Assembly (NCBI RefSeq): GCF_000317205.1
Contig: NZ_AJLK01000167.1
Location: 1-64,000, forward strand
DNA from: Fischerella muscicola PCC 7414
GTDB lineage: Bacteria; Cyanobacteriota; Cyanobacteriia; Cyanobacteriales; Nostocaceae
DNA: 64,000 bases
Direction of reading: 5' to 3'
Position 1 is the first letter of the stretch; each line of letters begins with the position of its first letter. Under the pieces are notes generated by a model that was given only the letters and a program-made list of their open reading frames with translations, was not told the origin of the DNA and did not search any database. This document shows positions 37,589 through 46,090 of this stretch, piece by piece. Position numbers and translations under genes: made by a program.

Positions 37589-38284
37589 GTGAAGAGAATT
37601 TTTTCCAGAAGAAATATACTGAAGCTAGGTGCAGGAGCATTAGGTACAGGAGTGGTAACAGCCGGTGTTGGCTCTCAATTAGTTTCTCCACCAAAAGTAA
37701 TTGCCGAAAATAATATATCTCCCGACCAAGCATTAAAAGAACTCATCGACGGTAATGAACGGTTTGTCAAAAGAAAACAAAAAAAGCGTAATCACTATAC
37801 ACGTCTAGTAGAAGTTTCCAAAACTCAGAAACCGTTTGCTTCTATTCTCAGTTGTGCAGATTCACGTGTTCCTTCAGAGATTATTTTTGACCAAGGATTT
37901 GGTGATTTATTTGTATGTCGTGTGGCTGGAAATATCGCGATACCAGAAGAAATTGGCAGTCTCGAATTTGGCAGCTTAGTATTAGGTTCAAAAGTAATCA
38001 TGGTACTAGGACATGAAAGATGTGGTGCGGTAGAGGCCACAATCAAAGGCGCTCAAGTCCCAGGTCAAATTGGTAGTTTACTGGCTGCCATCAAACCAGG
38101 TATTGAAAAGTCAAAAAATCAGCCTGGAGACAAGTTAGAAAATGCTTGTAAAGCCAACGTTTTGGCACAAGTAGAAAAATTGAAACAATCGCCAGTTCTC
38201 TCTCAATTAATTCAAGAAAATAAACTCAAAATTGTTGGTGGATACTATGATTTAGATACTGGCAAAGTAACAATGGTCAGTTAG
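37589..38284 (+). CDS. Tat-exported beta-carbonic anhydrase (EcaB-like)
   Basis: 231 residues from a GTG start. The N-terminus MKRIFSRRNILKLGAGALGT is a twin-arginine signal (RR at 7-8), so the enzyme should work in the periplasm or thylakoid lumen. The beta-class zinc site is intact: Cys89-x-Asp91-x-Arg93 (SCADSR) and His142-x-x-Cys145 (GHERCG). It interconverts CO2 and bicarbonate. It lies 58 bp after ndhF3 and 187 bp before ndhD3 on the same strand. Synechocystis EcaB, an exported beta enzyme, is reported to influence NDH-1 CO2 uptake, so the location is functionally suggestive. Orthology to EcaB is my inference from class and signal. Confidence 0.92.
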   Translation: MKRIFSRRNILKLGAGALGTGVVTAGVGSQLVSPPKVIAENNISPDQALKELIDGNERFVKRKQKKRNHYTRLVEVSKTQKPFASILSCADSRVPSEIIFDQGFGDLFVCRVAGNIAIPEEIGSLEFGSLVLGSKVIMVLGHERCGAVEATIKGAQVPGQIGSLLAAIKPGIEKSKNQPGDKLENACKANVLAQVEKLKQSPVLSQLIQENKLKIVGGYYDLDTGKVTMVS

Positions 38285-38471
38285 CAAATTTACTAATTCT
38301 GTCGGCACAAATAAAGCGAACTGATGAGGAGCGTCAATAGTTAATTGTCAATGTTCATTTGTCACTCGGTATGGGATGAGTAATTAATTTTTCTCCCTTG
38401 TCCTCCTTGTCTCCCTTGTCTCTCTTTCCTTCGTCCGTACTTTAACAACATCAATTTTACCATTCCAAATT

Positions 38472-39971
38472 ATGCTCAGTGTTTTAATTTGGCTCCCGAT
38501 TTTTGCGGCTGCGATCATCGCATTATTACCTGGAAATATTTCTGCCAATCGTGTGCGTTTAGGAGCATTGTTTGCTTCTGGAACAGTACTGTTGTGGAAT
38601 CTTTTTCTCTTACTCAAATTTGATATCAACAATCCAGGGATGCAGTTACAAGAGTATCTCCCTTGGAATGAAACCCTTGGTTTAAGCTATCAGCTTGGGG
38701 TAGATGGACTTTCGATTTTGCTGCTGATTTTAAATGGTTTGCTCACCTGGATTGCTATTTATAGCAGTAGTCAGCAAACAGAACGTCCCCGGCTTTTCTA
38801 CTCGCTGGTATTGTTAGTGAGTGGTGGAGTAGCAGGTGCTTTTTTAGCAGAGAATTTATTATTATTCTTCCTGTTTTACGAACTAGAATTAATACCCTTT
38901 TATCTGCTAATTAGCATTTGGGGTGGTCAAAGACGCGCTTATGCTGGTATTAAATTCCTGATTTATACTGCTGTTTCCGGTGCATTAATTCTGGCTAGCT
39001 TTTTGGGTATTGTCTGGGTGACAGGTTCCTCTAGCTTTAATTACGATGCCCTTTCTACTCAAACTCTATCAGCAACATTACAAATCATTCTGTTGGTAGG
39101 AATCATACTCGGTTTTGGGATTAAAATCCCCTTGGTTCCTTTACATACCTGGTTGCCAGATGCTTACGTTGAAGCTTCCGCCCCGATTGCCATTCTGCTT
39201 GGTGGTGTGCTGGCGAAGTTAGGAACTTACGGAATTTTGCGGTTTGGGATGGCTTTGTTTCCCGATGCTTGGAGTACTCTCGCACCAAGTTTGGCAATTT
39301 GGGGTGCAGTCAGTGCCATGTATGGGGCAGTAACAGCGATCGCTCAAAAAGACATCAAGCGCATGGTGGCATACAGTTCCATCGGTCACATGGGTTACAT
39401 TCTCCTGGCTGCTGCTGCTAGTACTCCCCTTGCCCTTGTTGGTGCAGTTGCCCAAATGATTAGCCACGGTATTATTCTTGCCATTCTCTTCCACCTAGTC
39501 GGAGTTGTAGAAGCCAAGGTGGGAACCCGTGAATTGGATGTCCTCAATGGCTTAATGAATCCCATACGCGGTTTACCCCTAACCAGTGCCTTACTAGTTT
39601 TAGGCGGTATGGCTAGCGCGGGTATTCCTGGAATGACAGGATTCATCTCTGAATTTATCGTTTTCCAAGGTAGTTTCTCTGTCTTTCCCTTGCCTACCCT
39701 ATTGTGTGTAGTTGCCACTGGCTTAACCGCCGTTTACTTTGTCATCCTCCTCAACCGTACCTGTTTTGGTAAACTCGACAACAACCTTGCCTATTACCCA
39801 CGAGTCTTATGGCACGAAAAAATGCCAGCCCTAGTTTTGGCAGCCTTGATATTGTTCTTAGGGGTACAACCTACTTGGTTGGTACGTTGGGCTGAACCAA
39901 CAACAACAGCAATGGTTGCAACCATTCCTCCCATCGAAAAAGCAGTGACTCAGCAAGTAGCCTTGAAATAA
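38472..39971 (+). CDS. ndhD3: NDH-1MS subunit NdhD3
   Basis: 499 residues, a NuoM/NdhD-type subunit with about 14 hydrophobic segments. Conserved parts include YQLGVDGLSILLLILNGLLT, the Glu in FYELELIPFYLLISIWGG, KIPLVPLHTWLPDAYVEASA and QKDIKRMVAYSSIGHMGYI. Cluster context (ndhF3, cupA) identifies it as the D3 form of the high-affinity CO2-uptake complex. The ATG at 38472 follows a C/T-rich spacer (CTCCCTTGTCTCCCTTGTC). Confidence 0.92.
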   Translation: MLSVLIWLPIFAAAIIALLPGNISANRVRLGALFASGTVLLWNLFLLLKFDINNPGMQLQEYLPWNETLGLSYQLGVDGLSILLLILNGLLTWIAIYSSSQQTERPRLFYSLVLLVSGGVAGAFLAENLLLFFLFYELELIPFYLLISIWGGQRRAYAGIKFLIYTAVSGALILASFLGIVWVTGSSSFNYDALSTQTLSATLQIILLVGIILGFGIKIPLVPLHTWLPDAYVEASAPIAILLGGVLAKLGTYGILRFGMALFPDAWSTLAPSLAIWGAVSAMYGAVTAIAQKDIKRMVAYSSIGHMGYILLAAAASTPLALVGAVAQMISHGIILAILFHLVGVVEAKVGTRELDVLNGLMNPIRGLPLTSALLVLGGMASAGIPGMTGFISEFIVFQGSFSVFPLPTLLCVVATGLTAVYFVILLNRTCFGKLDNNLAYYPRVLWHEKMPALVLAALILFLGVQPTWLVRWAEPTTTAMVATIPPIEKAVTQQVALK

Positions 39972-40034
39972 AGGATGAAATATGAAGGATGAAGGATGAA
40001 GTATTAAAATGTACAATTCTTTTCATCCTTTGTT

Positions 40035-40471
40035 ATGAATCTGACATTAATTCCAAGTGGACTAGTACTACTTCGCTTTTTGATTTCTCCCTTCCTTCTT
40101 TGGGATGCCTGGGATGGTAAAACTAGTATTTGGTTCATCACTACTTTTGTTGTTGCTTTCCTCTCAGATATTTTGGATGGCGTCATAGCTAGACGGCTTG
40201 GTGTTAGCAACGCCCAACTACGGCAAGCCGATAGCTGGGCTGATGTCTGTCTCTATGTTTGCATCGCTGCTAGTGCCTGGTTAGTGTATCGAGATACTGT
40301 CATAGCTTATCGCTTACCTTTATTGAGGATTGCGCCGTTCTACTTAGTTGTATTGTTGGCGTCATTCACACTGTCGAAGAAATAGCCATGATATTGATAT
40401 TACCAGTGTGGACACATGATGTTTTGAGTATTTTTCATGCTTTGAAGATACGTGAAGAAACTGGTTGTTAG
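40035..40471 (+). pseudogene. CDP-alcohol phosphatidyltransferase relic with internal frameshift
   Basis: The first frame (40035-40385) gives MNLTLIPSGLVLLRFLISPF and a near-complete family motif SDILDGVIARRLGVSNAQLR then QADSWADV. This matches DGxxARx8Gx3Dx3D except that the Gly is Leu. It stops at 116 residues, well short of a full family member. In the +2 frame, from about 40330 to the stop at 40471, a hydrophobic, coding-looking continuation appears (CIVGVIHTVEEIAMILILPV WTHDVLSIFHALKIREE), as expected for the end of the same protein. I infer a frameshift, probably with loss of some middle residues. It sits inside the CO2-uptake cluster, 63 bp after ndhD3. Confidence 0.6.
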
Positions 40472-40536
40472 TTGTTAGTTAGTTGTTGTTTGGTATTAAC
40501 TCCAAACAACAATCAACAATCAACAACCAACTATTC
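40464..40536. repeat. Heptamer-repeat hairpin before cupA
   Basis: GGTTGTTAGTTGTTAGTTAG TTGTTGTTTGG faces CCAAACAACAATCAACAATC AACAACCAACT, giving a long stem between the relic and the cupA ribosome-binding site. Confidence 0.65.
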
Positions 40537-40555
40537 CTAAAAAAAGGAGCTAAAA

Positions 40556-41878
40556 ATGGTACAAGCACCAGATAAACCTACAACTAAATTACCGCCTTCT
40601 ACTCATGAATTTGCAGAAATAATTCACCGTTTAGAAGCTGGCGGTTCAATGTTACCAGATACGCCAGAAAATTTGATGCAAATTATCGGCATTTATAAGG
40701 CTTATGCAGTGCCGATGGATTTCTACTGGCGTGATTTGCTTTATATTGCTGAACAGGTTTTTTTAGATCCCTTTCCCTTCTTTAAATACTTCATTTCTCA
40801 GGAGTATTTAGAGCGGCATAATCATTATGCTGGTGACGATGCTGATTTGCGAATTTGGCGCGGTGAAGCAACAGCCCATCCAGAACTTTTGGCATTTATG
40901 GAAAAGGGTGAAACCTTTAAAATGCCAAAATTACTTCATCATTGGTTTCATGACCGCATAAATATGGAATTTGCTGAAGAGTGTATGCGGGCAATGCTTT
41001 GGCATCGTCATATGTACGCACCAGTGAATCAATTTGATGCTTATCTGGACAGTGAAGAATACAAAGCCAATGCCGATCGCGCTATTAAGGCCTACTTCCA
41101 AGGCAACCCCTTAATGTTGGGACTCTATAAACTGTTTCCTGATATGTTTTTGGAACAGTGCCGCCAGATGTCTTATTACGCTAACCTGGGCTTGTTCTGG
41201 GAAGTCATGGCGCCGGTTTTCTTTGAAATGTCGGACATCTATGATGAAGGTGGATTTAAAGGTGTCCCCGATGCCATGAATTTCTTAGTCAATGGAATTT
41301 TTGCGATCGCAGGTCGTCCTATTTACCATCATGTTTATATACGGGGAGAATGTTACGAAATTATCCCCAAATCTAAGGGTTTTACCTGGCTGTACGAGGC
41401 TGCATTACCTTATGTAGAGGCTGTTTTCTATCGTACTTCTCCCTTCCGAGGTACAAAATCTTACAATGCTCAAGCCAGACAAATACCTGACAAGCAAGAA
41501 GATTTTCACTACGGTATTTTATATGCCGATGTATTTCCTGTAGGGACAGCGGGCATTCCACCAACACTTTTAATGCAAGATATGTTGCATTTCTTGCCCC
41601 AATATCTTGTGGATTATTACAAACAATACTGTCGGGGTGAGGACGATATGTTGATTCAGTTGGGAATTAGTTTCCAACGGTCAATGTACAACGTTACTTC
41701 TGCGGTGATTCAAGCTTTACGGACTGCACTTTTATATCCATTAGATGATCCAAATCCCAAACATTTACAAGCAAATCGTGAATTTTTTGAAGCACAATTA
41801 AATCGTTTTTGTCGTCCTGAATATGGTATGCGTGATGCTGCCCGTCTACGGCAAATTCAGCGACAGGATTATAGATAA
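40556..41878 (+). CDS. cupA: CO2 hydration protein CupA (ChpY)
   Basis: 440 residues, the peripheral CO2-hydrating subunit of NDH-1MS that sits on NdhF3/NdhD3 at the cytoplasmic face. The whole length reads as the CO2-hydration family (PENLMQIIGIYKAYAVPMDF, RDLLYIAEQVFLDPFPFFKY, CRPEYGMRDAARLRQIQRQD). His129 and Arg134 in HHWFHDR are placed like the His/Arg pair reported at the zinc site of Thermosynechococcus CupA (from memory). A strong ribosome-binding site AAAAGGAGC lies just before the ATG. The usual small partner gene cupS does not follow; instead a 33-bp hairpin and then a DUF4112 gene are found. Confidence 0.93.
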   Translation: MVQAPDKPTTKLPPSTHEFAEIIHRLEAGGSMLPDTPENLMQIIGIYKAYAVPMDFYWRDLLYIAEQVFLDPFPFFKYFISQEYLERHNHYAGDDADLRIWRGEATAHPELLAFMEKGETFKMPKLLHHWFHDRINMEFAEECMRAMLWHRHMYAPVNQFDAYLDSEEYKANADRAIKAYFQGNPLMLGLYKLFPDMFLEQCRQMSYYANLGLFWEVMAPVFFEMSDIYDEGGFKGVPDAMNFLVNGIFAIAGRPIYHHVYIRGECYEIIPKSKGFTWLYEAALPYVEAVFYRTSPFRGTKSYNAQARQIPDKQEDFHYGILYADVFPVGTAGIPPTLLMQDMLHFLPQYLVDYYKQYCRGEDDMLIQLGISFQRSMYNVTSAVIQALRTALLYPLDDPNPKHLQANREFFEAQLNRFCRPEYGMRDAARLRQIQRQDYR

Positions 41879-41891
41879 ATCCTGAGTTACA

Positions 41892-41924
41892 AGATCCCCG
41901 ACTTCTTAAAGAAGTCGGGGATCT
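41892..41924 (+). terminator. Terminator-like hairpin after cupA
   Basis: Perfect 16-bp arms AGATCCCCGACTTCTT and AAGAAGTCGGGGATCT with a one-base gap, 13 bp after the cupA stop. It lacks a clear U tract and shares its stem with MITE family A, so it may be the remnant core of such an element that now ends the operon. Confidence 0.6.
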
Positions 41925-42086
41925 GGGCTTTAGAATTCTCACTAATCATATAGGTTTTTTATATCAATCCCCCTTAAGCAAGGGGGCTTTATTTTAAATG
42001 TCAAAATAAAACCTCCTTGCGGTACAAGACGAATAATTGAAAGTAGTGCAACCTAAGAGTAGTGTAAATATTAAATCTAGTAAATT

Positions 42087-42485
42087 ATGGATGCTGCTAA
42101 ACGCCTTGCTACTCTCAACCGCATTCGTAAACTTAGCCAACTGATGGATACATCTATACGTATTCCTTTGATCGGCTTTCGCATTGGACTAGACCCCATT
42201 ATTGGTTTAGTTCCAGGTGCTGGTGATTTAATTAGTACAGGATTTTCGGCTTACATTATATATTTAGCTACCCGCTTTGGTATACCACGCCAAGACTTAG
42301 CCAAAATGATTTTCAACGTTGGTTTAGAAGCAGTTGTTGGCAGTGTGCCTTTAGTAGGTGATTTATTTGATGCTTTCTATAAGTCCAATATCCGTAATTT
42401 GGCAATTTTAGAACAACATTTAATGGTAGTTGAACCGGAACTTGAAGAATCGGAACTTGAAGAATTGGTTTCAATTAACTCTTAA
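42087..42485 (+). CDS. DUF4112 membrane protein
   Basis: 132 residues. The family signature is visible: LMDTSIRIPLIGFRIGLDPI, IGLVPGAGDLISTGFSAYII and VVGSVPLVGDLFDAFYKSN. Two hydrophobic, glycine-rich hairpins suggest a small membrane protein; its function is unknown. The C-terminus is acidic (EPELEESELEELV). It lies 208 bp after cupA on the same strand but beyond the hairpin, so it is probably a separate unit. Confidence 0.85.
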   Translation: MDAAKRLATLNRIRKLSQLMDTSIRIPLIGFRIGLDPIIGLVPGAGDLISTGFSAYIIYLATRFGIPRQDLAKMIFNVGLEAVVGSVPLVGDLFDAFYKSNIRNLAILEQHLMVVEPELEESELEELVSINS

Positions 42486-42958
42486 TTCCAACTTTCCCTC
42501 TCATGATAAAACTTAGTTCCCTGCTCGCAAACTTTACGGTGTACACTTTAGATTTGCCTTGAAAATAGCGATCGGGGATGAACCTAACAGCAAACCCATA
42601 ATCCATCGGTGTACATCTGTGTTCATCGGTGTTCGTTCTTTCATCCCCTCCTTGTGGGCAATTGCCCCTGGGGGCTTGTCTTGAAAATATGGGAAAGGGG
42701 AACTCGGGGGCCCCACTTCCCCAAGGGAGTGGGGATTAGGGGCAACGGGGAAAGGGGAAGAACTATATTTCATGTCCTTGTTGTGTAATTTATCATATGA
42801 CCGTCTAGTTTGAAAATGGGTATAGGAGTGTAAAGGTGTGGGGGTGTAGGAGGAGTCAAATTTTCATTCCTTAGGTTGTGGGCATAGGGATGTTCGCCCT
42901 GCGCGACTTCCCGCAGGGTAAACTAACATTCTAAGCATTTGTTGGGTTTCCCAAAGCC
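42486..42958. other. Spacer of stacked dispersed repeats
   Basis: No gene seen. It holds a CATCTGTGTTCATCGGTGTT word (also at 25498), a palindromic CCCCACTTCCCCAAGGGAGTGGGG stem at about 42710 and, at about 42841-42890, a word GTGTAGGAGGAGTCAAATTT that recurs at about 57019. Confidence 0.6.
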
Positions 42959-44617
42959 TCAACCCAACCTACAGTTATCCTTTACTTGGTTTTGATTTAA
43001 TTGCTGCAATTTTGTATCAATTCTCTGCTCTGCTGCTAATCGCTCTAAAGCATAATCATTAAGGTCTACAAAATGCATATTAGCTACTAATGTTGGATGA
43101 ACAGCATTAATTTGCTGATATATTTCTTGGGCAACTGTGCGGTAGGAAGGATGTCCTTGTCGCGAACTTCGTAATTCCACAAGATGATAAACTTCCCGGA
43201 GATTCAACTTAATTCGCCAGCGCACTCGATAGGCGAAAGGTACAACATATTGTGCTGCATCTGGTAAGTCTTGACTAATCAACTCAGTTGTTTCGGCTGC
43301 ATAATCCAAAGCTTTGCAGTAGGTTTGGGCAAGGTTTGCTTCTTCCAGTTCTGTTGGCACTACGTACCCATGACGAACACAGTAGTGTTGACGTTCTTGT
43401 GTGAGAACACGATGTCGATGTAAATCACGATACGCACCAATATCAGCTAGCACATCAAACGTGTAGTAGATTTGTTCAAAAGCACGTCCAGGTCGATGAA
43501 ATCGTGACTCGCGATCGCCTACATAAGTGTTGATAATTTCTACTCGCTCTTGGCTGGATAAACCAACAACGTATTCTTGAATTTGCTCGAATGTCAAATC
43601 AGTGTGAGGATAAAGGATGGCTGCAACAATCTTGACCTCGGCATCTGGATCGTACTCAACTAATTGAACAGTTGAGCTTGCTGGTGGTTGAATTTGCCCT
43701 AAATGTTTTTGTGCCAATGATTGTGTACGACCCCAATTTGTTGATAAGTAACTCGAATATTGAGCGCCCCGTTCAGTTTTGGCACGCTTGACAAATGAAG
43801 GTATAATTTGATCTAGTTCTTGTTGCATACAAGCCCCAAGGTTACGCACTTCTGGGTGAGGTGAAGCAGCAAGCTTGACTAGCAAATACTCAAATGCCCG
43901 TCCGTTACCAAACAATCCAACATTAGTCAGAGTTGCCATTGGCAGTAAACCACGCAACAAGTCCAAAGTTTTAGCTTTTGTAGCATTGTTATATGCTCGA
44001 TCAGAAGTAGTCGTATCTTTAGGAGTACGCTGTTGTACCCAACTCAACAAAGGCTCAATTAAATGAGTGTAAGTATCGAATAAATGATCTAATGTTGCCT
44101 CATATCGCTGTGCATGACTTGATGCCATTATTGACGGTTCCCGATAGTAGCGGTAGCGCCCGTTGATTTTACGATTAAAAGGAACATATCTTGTTGACTT
44201 CTCTAACGGAGAAATTCCTAAACGACTGTCTTCCAGTGCTTTTGCTGCAATATTACTAATTCCTTCACAGGCAAGGTGTGCGCCTCCTAGTTCTGCTACT
44301 GAGTCATCACCATAACCAATCAACACCCGATCATAAAAAGCTTCTGCTTGTTGAATCGCCACTAATTGATCAGCACCATTGTCAGATCCTCCACCGACAA
44401 TCCGAGCAAAACTAGCTTCTGGTGCTTTAATAAACTCATCCAGTAGAATACGCCGTAAGCTTTTATCACTACGGCTATAGCGAGAGAACAATGCACCCTT
44501 GACAACTTCAGGCAAGTTCCGCAAACCAAAGACAGCACGATCCGAATTTGTGATAAAAGGCTGTAGTAATAAGCTCTCCTGTTGGGTGAGCGACTCTTCC
44601 AAAAATTCTTGCATCAT
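42959..44617 (-). CDS. Divergent double-domain ThyX-like protein
   Basis: 552 residues, about twice a normal ThyX. The N-terminal half has GYGDDSVAELGGAHLACEGI and RLGISPLEKSTRYVPFN. The C-terminal half has IINTYVGDRESRFHRPGRAF and RDLHRHRVLTQERQHYCVRH. FAD-dependent thymidylate synthases carry RHRx7S; here RHR is kept in the C-terminal half, but His stands where the Ser should be, so thymidylate synthesis is not assured. This long form is annotated as thymidylate-synthase-like in several cyanobacteria. The gene is monocistronic. The start could be either of two adjacent ATGs. The fold is confident; the activity is open. Confidence 0.82.
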   Translation of the reverse strand: MMQEFLEESLTQQESLLLQPFITNSDRAVFGLRNLPEVVKGALFSRYSRSDKSLRRILLDEFIKAPEASFARIVGGGSDNGADQLVAIQQAEAFYDRVLIGYGDDSVAELGGAHLACEGISNIAAKALEDSRLGISPLEKSTRYVPFNRKINGRYRYYREPSIMASSHAQRYEATLDHLFDTYTHLIEPLLSWVQQRTPKDTTTSDRAYNNATKAKTLDLLRGLLPMATLTNVGLFGNGRAFEYLLVKLAASPHPEVRNLGACMQQELDQIIPSFVKRAKTERGAQYSSYLSTNWGRTQSLAQKHLGQIQPPASSTVQLVEYDPDAEVKIVAAILYPHTDLTFEQIQEYVVGLSSQERVEIINTYVGDRESRFHRPGRAFEQIYYTFDVLADIGAYRDLHRHRVLTQERQHYCVRHGYVVPTELEEANLAQTYCKALDYAAETTELISQDLPDAAQYVVPFAYRVRWRIKLNLREVYHLVELRSSRQGHPSYRTVAQEIYQQINAVHPTLVANMHFVDLNDYALERLAAEQRIDTKLQQLNQNQVKDNCRLG

Positions 44618-44724
44618 TTACCACCTCAGTTTAGTGCTGCGATTGTTCGCCTATCAATCGCCGTTGGACACTTCACTATTATTAATGATGAATTAGCTTG
44701 ACTGTGTTTCGGTTTACAACTTCT

Positions 44725-45834
44725 CTAAACTTTTGCTGTCTGGGCAACAATGAAATCAACAACATCCTCCAGGGATCCTCTACGCTTGTAGACTTCGCGT
44801 TGCTGTGTTGCGCTATTCCCTTTTTGGATCGTTTCTAGCACGATTGATGAAACTTCGTCCCAGTCTCCATACTCTTCTAAGGATGGACGCACAAAGGTGA
44901 GGAACCTCTTAACTAGTTCCTGTGCTGGAACAGCACATTCTTGTTCAACATCTATCAATTCTGCATCCAATCCGTAGCGTGCAGCACGCCAATTAGCAGC
45001 ACGTATAAGTTCGTAGCGTGCCACTTCTAACGGCTCGTTTGCCTTTGCTTGCTTATAACAAGTCCGTGCTAACGCTCGTATTAGTCCCGCAATCATTACA
45101 GCTTCGTCTACCGTCATGCACACATCCGTGACACGGAACTCTAGTGTCGGGAAACGCTCAGAAAGACGTATATCCCAGTAGATTTTTGTCGCCTCCTCTA
45201 CACTTTTAGTTTTCACCAAAGCTTCTACAAGCGCTTCATATTCAGCAAGTGAGGAGAAAAATAAGGGTGGGCCCGATATTGGCCATCTGCTCCAAATTTG
45301 AGTGCGATAGGAAGCATAACCAGTATCTGTACCTAACCAAAAGGGCGAAGAAGCAGAAAGTGCCAGCAGTGGGGAAAGCCATACTCGCGCACGGTTCATC
45401 ACACTGATTGCCCGAGAGCGATCGCTGATGCCAATATGGACATGACAACCAAAAATCATGAGTTCGCGGGTGAGCTGTTGATAATCTTGCATCAGCGTTT
45501 GATAACGCTGTTTGGGCGTAATCTGTTGTTGTTCCCAAGATGAAAATGGATGCGTTCCAGTAGCGGCGATTTGATTACCGTCAACGGCTGCTGCTGCAAT
45601 TACTGAGTGGCGCATACCTACAAGCGAAGCGCGCACCTCAGAGAGCGTGCGACAGACTGGTGTACCAATCTCTATTTGTGAGAGCTGAGCTTCAGGCTGC
45701 ACCTTTTCACCAAGAGCTTCCCGTGCGATGGGGAGAATCTGCTGCACGCGCGAACAAAGCTCACGCGTTGTAGGGTTAATAATTTGATATTCCTCTTCAA
45801 CACCGATTGTGAAGTCTTCTGCTTGGGGTGGCAT
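44725..45834 (-). CDS. Carboxylate-amine ligase, GCS2/YbdK family
   Basis: 369 residues. The start FTIGVEEEYQIINPTTRELC is the family hallmark with metal-binding glutamates. Further signatures are AQLSQIEIGTPVC, ATGTHPFSSWEQQQ and GCHVHIGISDRSRAISVMNR. The family forms gamma-glutamyl-cysteine-like bonds using ATP. In cyanobacteria such proteins include glutamate-cysteine ligases as well as YbdK types, and sequence alone does not separate them here. It is next to the ThyX-like gene on the same strand, with 107 bp between. Confidence 0.9.
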   Translation of the reverse strand: MPPQAEDFTIGVEEEYQIINPTTRELCSRVQQILPIAREALGEKVQPEAQLSQIEIGTPVCRTLSEVRASLVGMRHSVIAAAAVDGNQIAATGTHPFSSWEQQQITPKQRYQTLMQDYQQLTRELMIFGCHVHIGISDRSRAISVMNRARVWLSPLLALSASSPFWLGTDTGYASYRTQIWSRWPISGPPLFFSSLAEYEALVEALVKTKSVEEATKIYWDIRLSERFPTLEFRVTDVCMTVDEAVMIAGLIRALARTCYKQAKANEPLEVARYELIRAANWRAARYGLDAELIDVEQECAVPAQELVKRFLTFVRPSLEEYGDWDEVSSIVLETIQKGNSATQQREVYKRRGSLEDVVDFIVAQTAKV

Positions 45835-46090
45835 AGCAAATGTCTCCTTCGCTTAGAGGCGAACAGGGTTGCTGTTTTGGTGGGATCTTTGATCTGGTAG
45901 TGGCAATTATGCCCTTTAGGCACAGCAGATTACGTCAGGCAATAGGGAGAATATTTTGCCTAAGGACTGTACCATTAGGACTAATACATGTTCTATTAAA
46001 ATCAATCTTTGATTTGACGAAACTTAACACTGATGCTATCGCCTGTTAACCTAAAAACGAACCATTAAATACTGTCATAATTTGATTTTT

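Noticed and set aside
42534-42773. 79-codon leftward open frame
   Set aside because: It is made of stacked repeats (FPVAPNPHSLGEVGPPSSPF is repeat-derived).
44600-45834. Operon of the ThyX-like gene and the GCS2-type ligase as a functional pair
   Set aside because: They are co-oriented 107 bp apart, but no biochemical link is evident and the spacing allows separate promoters.
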